Shown: positions 1-7,409 of the stretch, in pieces
How positions within the stretch are numbered: the first letter of the stretch is position 1
How the letters are laid out: each line of letters starts with the position of its first letter
Assembly: GCF_003688595.1 (NCBI RefSeq)
Contig: NZ_RCWT01000011.1
Span: 496,001 to 560,000 of the forward strand
Origin: Sphingomonas sp. PP-F2F-G114-C0414
GTDB taxonomy: Bacteria; Pseudomonadota; Alphaproteobacteria; Sphingomonadales; Sphingomonadaceae
Direction: 5' to 3'
Length of the DNA: 64,000 nt
Notes under the pieces: generated by a model
Databases searched by the model: none
What the model was told of the DNA's origin: nothing
Seen by the model: the letters and a program-made list of their open reading frames with translations, nothing else
Translations under genes and position numbers: made by a program

Positions 1-307
1 TCGCCGCAGCCTGTGCCACCGTTTGTGCGCCGAGAGCCTGGACGCGCTGGAAATCGCCCGCGAGCACGCCGACCAGGTTCACCACGACGTCCGAGCCGTG
101 AACCGCATGCGCGATCGTCTCGGGCTTGGTGACGTCGGCACCGACGAACTGCGTCTGGCCGAGCCCGCCGAGCGGTTTCAGGAAGAACGCCTGCCGCGGA
201 TCGCGCTGTGCGATGCGGACGCGGGCGCCCGTCGCCAGCAGCGCCTGTGCGACATAGCGGCCGACGAAACCGCCGCCCCCGATCAGCGTCACCAGTTTGT
301 CGTTCAT
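1..307 (-). CDS. NAD(P)-binding NDUFA9-like protein (5' part only)
   Basis: Read leftward from ATG 307, the frame stays open to the window edge, giving 102 residues. The N-terminus, MNDKLVTLIGGGGFVGRY, is a Rossmann nucleotide-binding strand with the GGGGFVG glycine motif. It is followed by a conserved-looking basic stretch and a second strand ending SDVVVNLVGVLAG. This is the pattern of the extended short-chain dehydrogenase family related to the complex I NDUFA9 subunit. In bacteria these proteins are NAD(P)-binding with an unclear substrate. The C-terminal half lies outside the window, so neither length nor catalytic residues can be judged. Confidence 0.8.
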   Translation of the reverse strand, partial: MNDKLVTLIGGGGFVGRYVAQALLATGARVRIAQRDPRQAFFLKPLGGLGQTQFVGADVTKPETIAHAVHGSDVVVNLVGVLAGDFQRVQALGAQTVAQAAA

Positions 308-373
308 CACGCGTCCGTCCACTTTGTTTTGCCTGCCAATCACGAATAACCCCTTGCCCCAGCAAGAGGCGTG

Positions 374-402
374 TTGACAAGCATCGCGACCCTCCCCTAG
401 AG
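374..402 (+). promoter_or_regulatory. Putative sigma-70 promoter of tRNA-Leu
   Basis: A perfect -35 hexamer TTGACA (374-379) is followed after 17 bases by a weak -10, CTAGAG (397-402). Initiation would fall near 409, about ten bases before the mature tRNA. The spacing and position fit a stable-RNA promoter; the -10 is poor. Confidence 0.5.
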
Positions 403-419
403 GCGCCCTCCTACCCCGT

Positions 420-506
420 GCCCGGATGGCGGAATTGGTAGACGCACCAGCTTCAGGTGCTGGCGATCGCAAGGTCGTGGAGGTTCGAGTCCTCTTCCGG
501 GCACCA
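420..506 (+). tRNA. tRNA-Leu (anticodon CAG)
   Basis: An 87-nt class II tRNA. The acceptor arms are GCCCGGA and TCCGGGC with an encoded CCA at 504-506. The anticodon stem CCAGC/GCTGG encloses the loop TTCAGGT, giving anticodon CAG, which reads CUG leucine codons. A long variable arm, typical of tRNA-Leu, and the T-loop GGTTCGAGTCC are present. The 3' ends of tRNA genes are common integration sites, and a toxin/immunity pair follows directly. However, I could not find a repeated copy of the tRNA 3' end within the window. Confidence 0.97.
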
Positions 507-622
507 CACTACACAGGAAGCGCGTTCGGGCGAGGCGGATCTCAACATCCGCTCGCGACGCGCTTGACTTGTAGGATAATGTTGCTCAGATGTTCTCGCC
601 GCAATGACAAGCGGGGGATGGC

Positions 623-1711
623 ATGGTCCAGATATCGGGCAGCGGCGAGCGGAACGCGTTTTCACGGTGGCTGCGAACGGGTAAGGTGCCATCGGCGCTG
701 GGTCCTGACGGCCTCGAACTCAAATTCAATCCATGGCATGATCCGGCGGACGGCCGGTTTACCTTCGCAGGCGCGGGACGCCGTGAGGGATCTAGCGAGG
801 CCCATACCACTAGCGCCAGGAACGATCGCGCTCCAAGCGTCGGGAATCGTGATACGTCGCGGACCTCGACACCGCCGAAAGCGGAAGTGCCGCGCGCCCG
901 ACCGATCGAGGGCGACGACCGAAAGTCGGTAGAGCGCAGGTCGGCCAAGGCGCAATACACGCACATTCCGGGATCGCGGCGCGGCGACCAGCCGAACGCC
1001 GTCGCCGAGTTTGTCGTTGGCGTAGGTCAGGGATTGTACGACGTCGGGGAAGAAACGGTGGCGGGGGTCCATACTGCGCTGACGACAAATCCGGTCACCA
1101 CCGTTCGCGAGGCCGGCCGCGGTATAGCGGGGATGATCGACACGGCGATCGCTGCCGAGGATACGCCCGCTCGCGTACAGATTTCGCGTGCGGCAGACGC
1201 CGTTGCCAATGCCTCGGCGCGGGATATCGGTCGAGCAACGGGATCGGTCGCCGGGAACGTAGCGCTGGCGGCCGCGCCTGGGGCGGCGCTCTCCAAAGTT
1301 TCGGCGCTGCGTAGCCTACGTATTGCGAGGCCACGCACAACTTATGATCCGCCGCAGATCGGCTGGGTGAAGGAAACTCTCAAACCCGACGAACCTTGGA
1401 CAGCGTATAATGATTCGGCGACTGGCGCGCGCCCTGGGCAGGCGCCGACGCTAATGCGAACAATGCCGGACGGCTCGAAGCGACCGGTCAAGTTCGATGG
1501 CATACAAGGCGAATACGTTATCGATCGAAAGTGGGGCGTAAGGGATGCGCCGCATGCACGAGCCCAGCTATTACGACAATCGCAGGTGTTGGCGCAGCAT
1601 CGGCTCATCGGAACATGGGAGGTTCCTACCCCTGTCCAGAAAGCCAAAGCAGTAAAGCTGCTGAAGAAGATGAAGGTCACCAACATCAAAGTCAGGGTGG
1701 TCAAGCCATGA
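623..1711 (+). CDS. Putative polymorphic toxin with PD-(D/E)XK-like C-terminus
   Basis: A 362-residue protein starting at ATG 623 with a strong ribosome site (GGGGGA, 613-618). Near residue 35 it has a KFNPWHDPADGRFTF-type motif. A low-complexity charged linker follows. Residues about 130-230 are an alanine/glycine-rich helical segment resembling pre-toxin regions of secreted effectors. The last about 100 residues form a compact domain with D292 (FDG), D301-R-K303 (IDRK) and a Q-rich helix, which fits a restriction-endonuclease-fold (PD-D/EXK) nuclease. A 103-codon frame overlaps its stop, the usual toxin-immunity arrangement. There is no signal peptide, PAAR or VgrG domain. Toxin class is inferred from motif shape and context, and the delivery route is unknown. 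Confidence 0.55.
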   Translation: MVQISGSGERNAFSRWLRTGKVPSALGPDGLELKFNPWHDPADGRFTFAGAGRREGSSEAHTTSARNDRAPSVGNRDTSRTSTPPKAEVPRARPIEGDDRKSVERRSAKAQYTHIPGSRRGDQPNAVAEFVVGVGQGLYDVGEETVAGVHTALTTNPVTTVREAGRGIAGMIDTAIAAEDTPARVQISRAADAVANASARDIGRATGSVAGNVALAAAPGAALSKVSALRSLRIARPRTTYDPPQIGWVKETLKPDEPWTAYNDSATGARPGQAPTLMRTMPDGSKRPVKFDGIQGEYVIDRKWGVRDAPHARAQLLRQSQVLAQHRLIGTWEVPTPVQKAKAVKLLKKMKVTNIKVRVVKP

Positions 1712-2019
1712 TCGCCATACCGGTCGCCCGCATCATCGCTCGCTTTGTAGTGTTTGCAGATTTGACAGGCGAAGACCTGCTGGATCCCGATGTCTCTGTC
1801 GAGATGATGGAAGTTCTGGGTGCCCAGCTTGAAGCTTTGGAAAAAGGATTTCTTCGCGAACTAGTCGACGCCTTCACGGTCATCGCTGCCGAATATAGTG
1901 GTGAAGCGCAGGAGGTGGTGCGCAATATCGCGCATAGCTTCTATCTCGAGGAAGCGCTTGCCGCCGACGATCCGGTGAGACTTGCGGAGTTGGAGGCGTT
2001 ACGCGACGCGAGGGATTGA
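1708..2019 (+). CDS. Putative cognate immunity protein
   Basis: A 103-residue acidic, helix-rich protein. Its ATG (1708) overlaps the toxin stop in the ATGA arrangement, so translation is probably coupled. It carries many Asp and Glu residues and no signal peptide or obvious metal-binding motif. I do not recognise a named family. The immunity role is inferred only from overlap with the putative nuclease toxin, small size and acidity, which would suit binding to a basic nuclease domain. An in-frame start further upstream would lie inside the toxin domain and has no ribosome site, so 1708 is preferred. Confidence 0.5.
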   Translation: MIAIPVARIIARFVVFADLTGEDLLDPDVSVEMMEVLGAQLEALEKGFLRELVDAFTVIAAEYSGEAQEVVRNIAHSFYLEEALAADDPVRLAELEALRDARD

Positions 2020-2251
2020 GTGCTGGGAATGCCAGCGCACGTATCGATCAGCGAATCCCACGCCACGTAATCAGCGTCCTGAGAACGCCCATCGAGCGCG
2101 GACCCAAACACCTGCTCCAGACCGGAGCCAGCGCGCCGCCGCCCTGTATTCGCGGCCAGTCGTGGCGTTTGCGCGTCGTCATTCTATCGACATGTGAGGT
2201 CGGTATCCGGCACGGTTCGAGCGTTTCACGCGTTCGCGATCGGAGAGCGAT

Positions 2252-3652
2252 GTGCTGCCACCCTTACGAACAATGACCGTTGCGACCAGCGGCGATGTGT
2301 CCGCCCGACTCGACCGGCTGCCGGCCACGCGGACGGTATGGACGATCGTCGCGCTGCTCGGCCTGGCGTTCTTCTTCGAACTCTACGACATGCTGCTGTC
2401 GGGCTATATCGCACCCGGCCTGGTGAGCGGCGGCCTCTTCACCACGACGACCGCGGGCCTTTTCGGCACCCAGGGGATCGCGTCGTTCATCGCGGCACTG
2501 TTCGCCGGACTGACGGTCGGTACGATGATCGCCGGCGCGTTCAACGATCGCTTCGGGCGACGTGCGGTCTTCACCTGGGCGTTGCTGGGCTATTCGGCCG
2601 CATCGGTGGCGATGGCGTTTCAGTCGAGCGCAATGGCGATCAACGCGCTACGGTTTTGCGCAGGGGTCGGGCTCGGCGTCGAGATGATCACGATCGACAC
2701 CTTCATCTGCGAGCTCGTGCCCGGGCATGTCCGGGGGCGGGCGATCGCGCTCAGCCAGACGATCGGCTTCGTCGCGGTCCCGGTCGTCGCGCTGCTGTCC
2801 TGGATACTCGTCCCGCTGTCGCCGTTCGGACTGGAGGGATGGCGCTGGGTCGTGCTGATCGGCGCGAGCAGCGCGGTCGCGGTGTGGTATATCCGCCGGC
2901 GCCTGCCCGAGAGCCCGCGCTGGCTGGTGCAGCAAGGGCGGCTGGTCGAAGCCGAGGCGATCGTCGCCGCGCTCGAACGGCGCATCGAGCAGGAGAGCGG
3001 CGCAGCGCTTCCTCCGCCCTCCACCGCGCGCCCGGTGGTGCGGGACGGACGGTTCGGCGAGATGTTTCGTGCGCCCTATCGCCGCCGGACGATCATGATG
3101 ATCGTCTTCAACGTCTTCCAGACGATCGGCTATTTCGGGTTCACCAATTGGGTTCCGACCTTGCTGATCGAGCACGGCATCCCGGTCACCAAGAGCATGG
3201 CGTATACCGCGATCATCGCGCTCGCCGCCCCGGTCGGGCCGATGCTCGGCCTCGCGATCGGCGATCGGTTCGAACGCAAGTGGATCATCGTTGCCGGCGC
3301 GGCGACGGTCGTGTCGGCGGGCGGGCTGTTCGCCGCCTCCGCCAGCCCGGCGCTGCTGATCCTGCTCGGTATCGTGCTGACCGTGGCCGGCAACACGATC
3401 TCGTTCGCGTATCACGCCTACCAGGCCGAGATCTTTCCGACGCGGATCCGCGCCAGGGCGATCGGCTTCGTCTATGCGTTCAGCCGGATCTCGGCGATGC
3501 TCAACGCGTTCCTGATCGCCTTCGTTCTGCGACAGGGCGGCGTCGCCGGCGTGTTCGGCTTCATCGCCGCCGCGTACATCGTCGTGATCGGCGCGATCGG
3601 CGTGTTCGGACCCGCCACGGCCAATCGTGCCCTGGAAGACATTGCTGCCTGA
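2252..3652 (+). CDS. MFS transporter (metabolite:H+ symporter type)
   Basis: A 466-residue membrane protein with twelve hydrophobic segments arranged six plus six around a central cytoplasmic loop (about residues 225-275). The MFS signature GxxxDRFGRR follows helix 2 and a related GDRFERK occurs in the second half. The loop motif LPESPRWL is typical of the sugar-porter/NiaP-like branch. The start is GTG 2252, because GGAGA (2242-2246) lies six bases upstream; the in-frame ATG at 2273 has no ribosome site. The substrate is not evident. The chorismate-lyase-like gene downstream would allow an aromatic acid, but that is speculation. Confidence 0.85.
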   Translation: MLPPLRTMTVATSGDVSARLDRLPATRTVWTIVALLGLAFFFELYDMLLSGYIAPGLVSGGLFTTTTAGLFGTQGIASFIAALFAGLTVGTMIAGAFNDRFGRRAVFTWALLGYSAASVAMAFQSSAMAINALRFCAGVGLGVEMITIDTFICELVPGHVRGRAIALSQTIGFVAVPVVALLSWILVPLSPFGLEGWRWVVLIGASSAVAVWYIRRRLPESPRWLVQQGRLVEAEAIVAALERRIEQESGAALPPPSTARPVVRDGRFGEMFRAPYRRRTIMMIVFNVFQTIGYFGFTNWVPTLLIEHGIPVTKSMAYTAIIALAAPVGPMLGLAIGDRFERKWIIVAGAATVVSAGGLFAASASPALLILLGIVLTVAGNTISFAYHAYQAEIFPTRIRARAIGFVYAFSRISAMLNAFLIAFVLRQGGVAGVFGFIAAAYIVVIGAIGVFGPATANRALEDIAA

Positions 3653-3727
3653 AGACGTCTCGCCTCTCGCCGAGCCGATCGGACGCCCCGGCCTACCCGA
3701 CACATCGTATTTTTCGTGGAGGATTGC

Positions 3728-4423
3728 ATGATCGCCCCCGTATTCGCCCCAGTGTTTGCCCCGACGCTCGCGTCGGTTGTTTCGACCGCCGGGAGTCCGT
3801 CAGAACAACCCCGCTCACATATCTGGCCGGGGGACATCATCGGCCGGGCGGAAAGCCTCGCCGCGCTCCAGTCGCTCGAGATCATGCTGCTCACCCGCGA
3901 CAGTGCGACGCTGGTGCTCGACGACTGGTGCGCCGACCATCACCTTGCCGCGCCGGGCAGCAAGATCGTTGCCGACCGCGATCCGACGATCACGAAGACG
4001 CCGACCGCCGAGCAACGCCGCCGCCTCGGCGTCAGCGACGACGAGCCGATCCGCTATCGGCGGGTGCGGCTGCGGTGCGGGTCGCATGTCCTGTCGGAGG
4101 CGGACAACTGGTACGTCCCGTCGCGGCTGACCCCGCAGATGAATGCCGCGCTCGACGGCAGCGACACGCCGTTCGGTCGCGTGGTGCAGCCGCTCCATTT
4201 CCGTCGCCAGACCGTGTCGGCGCGGCTGCTGTGGTCGCCGCTGCCGGCCGGCTGGGATACCGGCGCGCCGATCCCTCGCGGGGCGCCGGCGTTGGACATT
4301 CCCCCGCATGTCATCGAGAACCGCGCGCTACTGGTTACCGCCGCAGGAACGCCGATCAGCGAAGTGGTCGAAACCTACACGCGCGAGGTGCTCGCGTTCG
4401 CGCCGCCCGCCCGCCAGGAATGA
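3728..4423 (+). CDS. Chorismate-lyase-like protein
   Basis: A 231-residue soluble protein. The chosen ATG, 3728, sits five bases after GGAGGA (3718-3723). The N-terminal helix SLEIMLLTRDSATLVLDDW followed by a substrate-binding-type block (EPIRYRRVRLRCG) and the closing segment TPISEVVETYTREVLAF follow the pattern of UbiC/UTRA-fold proteins. True UbiC splits chorismate into 4-hydroxybenzoate and pyruvate at the start of ubiquinone synthesis. This member is longer than UbiC and its active-site residues could not be assigned, so a catalytic role is uncertain. It lies 75 bases after the MFS gene and may share its transcript. Confidence 0.55.
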   Translation: MIAPVFAPVFAPTLASVVSTAGSPSEQPRSHIWPGDIIGRAESLAALQSLEIMLLTRDSATLVLDDWCADHHLAAPGSKIVADRDPTITKTPTAEQRRRLGVSDDEPIRYRRVRLRCGSHVLSEADNWYVPSRLTPQMNAALDGSDTPFGRVVQPLHFRRQTVSARLLWSPLPAGWDTGAPIPRGAPALDIPPHVIENRALLVTAAGTPISEVVETYTREVLAFAPPARQE

Positions 4424-4461
4424 CCACGGAGCCACGCTGACCTGAATGTGGGTGCGCGCGA

Positions 4462-4749
4462 TCAACCCGCCGGGGCGCCCTGGATGCGCGCTCTGGCGGA
4501 CATGAAGGGTCCCACCGGCCGTCGCTCGGGCGCGAACCGCTGGAGGCCGACCGGATCGGGCATCGCGACGTACAGCGCCTCGACGCCGCCCCTGGCGTGA
4601 TAGGTCTCGTGCCAGAAGCCCGCCCCCGCAGACAGTTCGCGGACGCGGCGCCACCAGTCGGCATGCGGCTCGCTGCGCGTGAACCGCTCGAGCGCGTCCA
4701 GATTGCGCCAATATTGCCGGAAGCCGTAATGCGTCGGGCTAAACATCAT
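4462..4749 (-). CDS. DUF4188-like protein, N-terminally truncated
   Basis: Ninety-five residues. The core pattern of a YWRNLDALERFTRSEPHADWW block followed by FWHETYHA and a VEALYVAMP strand matches DUF4188, a family of monooxygenase-like ferredoxin-fold proteins of unknown function that are usually about 140-160 residues long. Here the usual first 50 or so residues are missing. An in-frame TAG lies five codons upstream of the first ATG, and the upstream AT-rich DNA encodes nothing similar in any leftward frame. It may be a remnant or a short functional variant. It converges on the preceding gene with a 38-base gap. Confidence 0.6.
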   Translation of the reverse strand: MMFSPTHYGFRQYWRNLDALERFTRSEPHADWWRRVRELSAGAGFWHETYHARGGVEALYVAMPDPVGLQRFAPERRPVGPFMSARARIQGAPAG

Positions 4750-4847
4750 GCCCTTATGCGCTACGATAGGCCAATCGGCGCAACGCCAGCCTGATCTAAA
4801 GCAATCAAAATGGACTTATCTTGCCATGCGACCACTTCCCTATTAGA

Positions 4848-4860
4848 TTATCTTAGATAA
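4848..4860. promoter_or_regulatory. AT-rich palindrome upstream of mucR
   Basis: A perfect palindrome TTATCT-T-AGATAA in an unusually AT-rich patch (about 4800-4880), 78 bases before the mucR start. MucR/Ros proteins are known to bind AT-rich sites and to repress their own genes, so this is a plausible autoregulatory operator. No direct evidence is available. Confidence 0.35.
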
Positions 4861-4937
4861 AACGGCCCAATTACGTCCCATGTGGTTGAATACGTTGTCG
4901 AAGCTCGTTACGGGGGCAATAGACAATGGAGTGTAGC

Positions 4938-5429
4938 ATGGCCGAAGATACCACCGACCTGAATGCTGTAGAGCTCGCGACCGAACTGACGATCGCGTGG
5001 CTGGGCAACCCGAACACGCGCAGCTCGGCCGAAGACGTTCCGGCATTTCTGGGAAAGATGCACGAGACCGTCTCTACGCTGCTTGGTGGTACGACCGATA
5101 CGACTCCGGTCGAAACCGCGACCGAATACACGCCGGCAGTAACCGCGCGCAAATCGCTCGCGTCGAAGGATCACATCATCTCGATGATCGACGGCAAGTC
5201 TTACAAGACGCTGCGTCGCCATCTCGCCACCCACGGCATGACGCCCGCCGAATATCGCGAGCGCTACGGCCTGAAGCCCGATTATCCGATGGTCGCCGAG
5301 AACTATTCGGAAAGCCGCCGCGCGATGGCCAAGAAGATCGGTCTGGGTCGCAAGCCCGGCGCCCGCAAGCCCGAAGCCGCGCCTGCCGCCCCGCGCAAGC
5401 GCAAATCGGACACCGTCGGCGCCGAGTAA
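4938..5429 (+). CDS. mucR: MucR/Ros-family transcriptional regulator
   Basis: A 163-residue DNA-binding protein. The conserved MucR block lies at about residues 70-125 and contains SMIDGKSYKTLRRHLATHGM, then TPAEYRERYGLKPDYPMVA, then GLGRKPG. The C-terminus is basic. In Ros the recognition element is a C2H2 zinc finger; here both cysteines are absent (position occupied by HIISM), while the RRHLATH histidines remain. Zinc-independent members of this family are known. The start is ATG 4938, with TGGAG (4927-4931) ahead of it; an ATG at 4926 overlaps that site. MucR proteins control exopolysaccharide and motility genes in alphaproteobacteria, and both gene sets occur in this window. Confidence 0.9.
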   Translation: MAEDTTDLNAVELATELTIAWLGNPNTRSSAEDVPAFLGKMHETVSTLLGGTTDTTPVETATEYTPAVTARKSLASKDHIISMIDGKSYKTLRRHLATHGMTPAEYRERYGLKPDYPMVAENYSESRRAMAKKIGLGRKPGARKPEAAPAAPRKRKSDTVGAE

Positions 5430-5472
5430 TCGCCACGATCATCGGCGCTGGCATACAGCGCCGACCGACATG

Positions 5473-5508
5473 AAAAAGACCCGGCATCACGCGATGCCGG
5501 GTCTTTTT
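5473..5508. terminator. Bidirectional terminator between mucR and motB
   Basis: A perfect 10-bp stem GACCCGGCAT/ATGCCGGGTC (5478-5487 and 5494-5503) with a six-base loop. It is flanked by five A on the left and five T on the right, so it works as an intrinsic terminator on both strands for these convergent genes. Confidence 0.93.
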
Positions 5509-5533
5509 CATGTTACTCAGCGGCATTCCGCGA

Positions 5534-6436
5534 TTACTTGCCGAACACGCCGCGCCGGTAGAGCAACGTGATCGCGACGCGGCGGTTGCGCGGATCGCTC
5601 GGATCCTTGACGATCAGCGGTTCGCGGTCAGCGACGCCCTCGATCCGCTCGAACCGCGCCTCAGGCGTACCGCCGATCAGCAGCCGGCGGCGCGTCGCCT
5701 CGGCGCGGCCCGACGACAGCATCCAGTTGTTCATCGCGCGCGGGTCGCCATACGGCACGCTGTCGGTATGGCCGCGGATCATGATCGGGTTCTTCATCCC
5801 CTCGATCGTCTTCGCGATCATCCCGATCAGGTCGCCCGCCTGCGGATCGAGCGCGGTCGTGCCGAGCGCGAACATCGAATAATCCGCATCGTCGACCAGA
5901 TCGATCCGCATGCCGTCCTGCGTCGGGACGAAACGGACATGGCTCGCGAGCCGCGACAGCTTGGGCGAGGCGGCGATCTGGCTCAGTACCCGCTTGCGCA
6001 TCGCTTCGAAGTTCTTGCGATCTTCGCTCGCGAGCGCCTGCCGGTTCTTGATCGTGCCCTGCTCGCCGGTACCGGTCGAGGCGCCCCCCTTGCCCGCATC
6101 GGGTACCGCGATCTGCGGCATGCTGGTCTGGCCCGCCTTGGGTCCGATCTTGTTCTTGTCGAGGATCGATTCGCCGCCGAACAGCGCGCCGCCGCCGATC
6201 CCGAGCGAGCGCGTATCGAGCAGCGTCGGCGCAAAGTAATCGGCGATCCCCTTGCGCTGCTTCTCGGTGGTCGCGCCGAGAATCCACAGCAGCAGGAAGA
6301 ACGCCATCATCGCGGTCACGAAATCGGCATAGGCGACCTTCCAGGCGCCGCCGTGATGCCCGCCATGACCTTCGATATAGATCTTCTTGACGATGATTTT
6401 CGGCGGCTGGATGTTGCCGTGCGGGGCGCGGGCCAT
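5534..6436 (-). CDS. motB: Flagellar motor stator protein MotB
   Basis: A 300-residue inner-membrane protein. A short basic, histidine-rich cytoplasmic tail precedes one transmembrane helix (about 31-53). The helix carries the ion-binding aspartate D38 in the motif AYADFVTAMMAFFLLLWIL. The C-terminal half is an OmpA-like peptidoglycan-binding domain with the motif IRGHTDSVPYG and the RAEATRR helix. It anchors the MotA channel to the wall. The gene follows motA by 17 bases and ends at a bidirectional terminator, so it closes the leftward flagellar transcript. Confidence 0.97.
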   Translation of the reverse strand: MARAPHGNIQPPKIIVKKIYIEGHGGHHGGAWKVAYADFVTAMMAFFLLLWILGATTEKQRKGIADYFAPTLLDTRSLGIGGGALFGGESILDKNKIGPKAGQTSMPQIAVPDAGKGGASTGTGEQGTIKNRQALASEDRKNFEAMRKRVLSQIAASPKLSRLASHVRFVPTQDGMRIDLVDDADYSMFALGTTALDPQAGDLIGMIAKTIEGMKNPIMIRGHTDSVPYGDPRAMNNWMLSSGRAEATRRRLLIGGTPEARFERIEGVADREPLIVKDPSDPRNRRVAITLLYRRGVFGK

Positions 6437-6453
6437 GCTATCTGTCGCCCGCT

Positions 6454-7317
6454 CTACTTACCGCGAAGCCCGTCGAAGACTTCGGCGAAGCCCGGCTGGT
6501 TCTTGTGCGCGATCCCCGAGCGGGCGGCCTCGATCACCAGCGGCTGCGGATGGCCGTGGAGCGAGGCGATGATGATCTGCTTGACCACGCCGTAGATCGC
6601 GGCGTCGGCATCGAGCACCTGGCGCAATCGGTTGGCGAGTGGCGCGACCATCCCGTACGCGAGCAGCACGCCCATGAACGTGCCGACCAGCGCCGAGCCG
6701 ATCATCGAGCCGAGGATCGACGGCGGCTTGTCGATCGACCCCATCGTCTTCACCACGCCGAGCACCGCGGCGACGATGCCCAGCGCGGGCAGCGCGTCGG
6801 CAAGGCTGGTCAGCGTACCATGCGCGCTTTCCTCCTCGTGATGATGCGTCTTGATCGACTGGTCCATCACCTCCTCGACCGCGTGGACGTCGAGCGTGCC
6901 CGACGACACCACGACGAGGCGCAGCGTATCGGCGATCAGGTTGACGAGCGCGTGGTTCTTCAGGAGCTTGGGATATTCGGCGAACACGGCGGACGACTGC
7001 GGATCCTCGACATGCGGCTCAAGCGCGATCGGCCCGTCCATCCGCAGCATCTTCATCAGCTTGCTGACGAGGAAGATGACGTCGAGATAATCCTGCTTCT
7101 TGTATTTCGGCCCCTTGAAGACCTTGCCCAGCCCGGCGCCGAGCGCTTTGAGTTCCTTGCCGGAATTGCCGATGATCAGCGCGCCGGCCGCGGCGCCGCC
7201 GATGATCAGCATCTCATGCGGGATCGCCTCCAGGACGGGGCCGAGCGCGCCGCCCGTAAAGGCGAATCCGCCAAACACCATGACGAGCAGGACGACGATG
7301 CCGATTACCGGAAACAT
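6454..7317 (-). CDS. motA: Flagellar motor stator protein MotA
   Basis: A 287-residue protein with four membrane helices. Two are at the N-terminus (about 1-20 and 34-50), then a long cytoplasmic loop, then two near 170-220. The loop before helix 3 and the motif ALPALGIVAAVLGVVKTM contain the prolines typical of the MotA channel. It forms the torque-generating channel with MotB. A sigma-54-like element lies just upstream. Another, shorter MotA-like gene is found at 16887, so the genome encodes two stator-type pairs. Confidence 0.97.
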   Translation of the reverse strand: MFPVIGIVVLLVMVFGGFAFTGGALGPVLEAIPHEMLIIGGAAAGALIIGNSGKELKALGAGLGKVFKGPKYKKQDYLDVIFLVSKLMKMLRMDGPIALEPHVEDPQSSAVFAEYPKLLKNHALVNLIADTLRLVVVSSGTLDVHAVEEVMDQSIKTHHHEEESAHGTLTSLADALPALGIVAAVLGVVKTMGSIDKPPSILGSMIGSALVGTFMGVLLAYGMVAPLANRLRQVLDADAAIYGVVKQIIIASLHGHPQPLVIEAARSGIAHKNQPGFAEVFDGLRGK

Positions 7318-7347
7318 GGTGCTGGAAATTCCCTCTGGGCCGACGAT

Positions 7348-7363
7348 AGCAAGTGCGTAGCCA
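7348..7363 (-). promoter_or_regulatory. Sigma-54 promoter candidate for motAB
   Basis: Read leftward the sequence is TGGCTACGCACTTGCT, matching the -24 GG and -12 GC of the consensus TGGCACG-N4-TTGCW with correct spacing and two mismatches in the first block. Initiation would be near 7337, twenty bases before the motA ATG. It allows motAB to be expressed separately from flgB-L. Confidence 0.6.
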
Positions 7364-7409
7364 GGGAATTAACCGGATTTCGTAGCCATCCGGTTACCGA
7401 ACGCAGCCG

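Noticed and set aside
420..2252. tRNA-Leu as an integration site with the toxin pair as an island
   Set aside because: No duplicated tRNA 3' end, integrase or transposase is visible nearby, so an island boundary cannot be claimed.
2194..4440. Very long rightward open frame overlapping the MFS and chorismate-lyase-like genes
   Set aside because: Composition is Arg/Ala-rich as expected from an off-frame of GC-rich coding DNA; no motifs, and the MFS frame is clearly the real one. Similar long shadow frames lie opposite acs, the sensor kinase, the permease and the flg genes and were dropped for the same reason.
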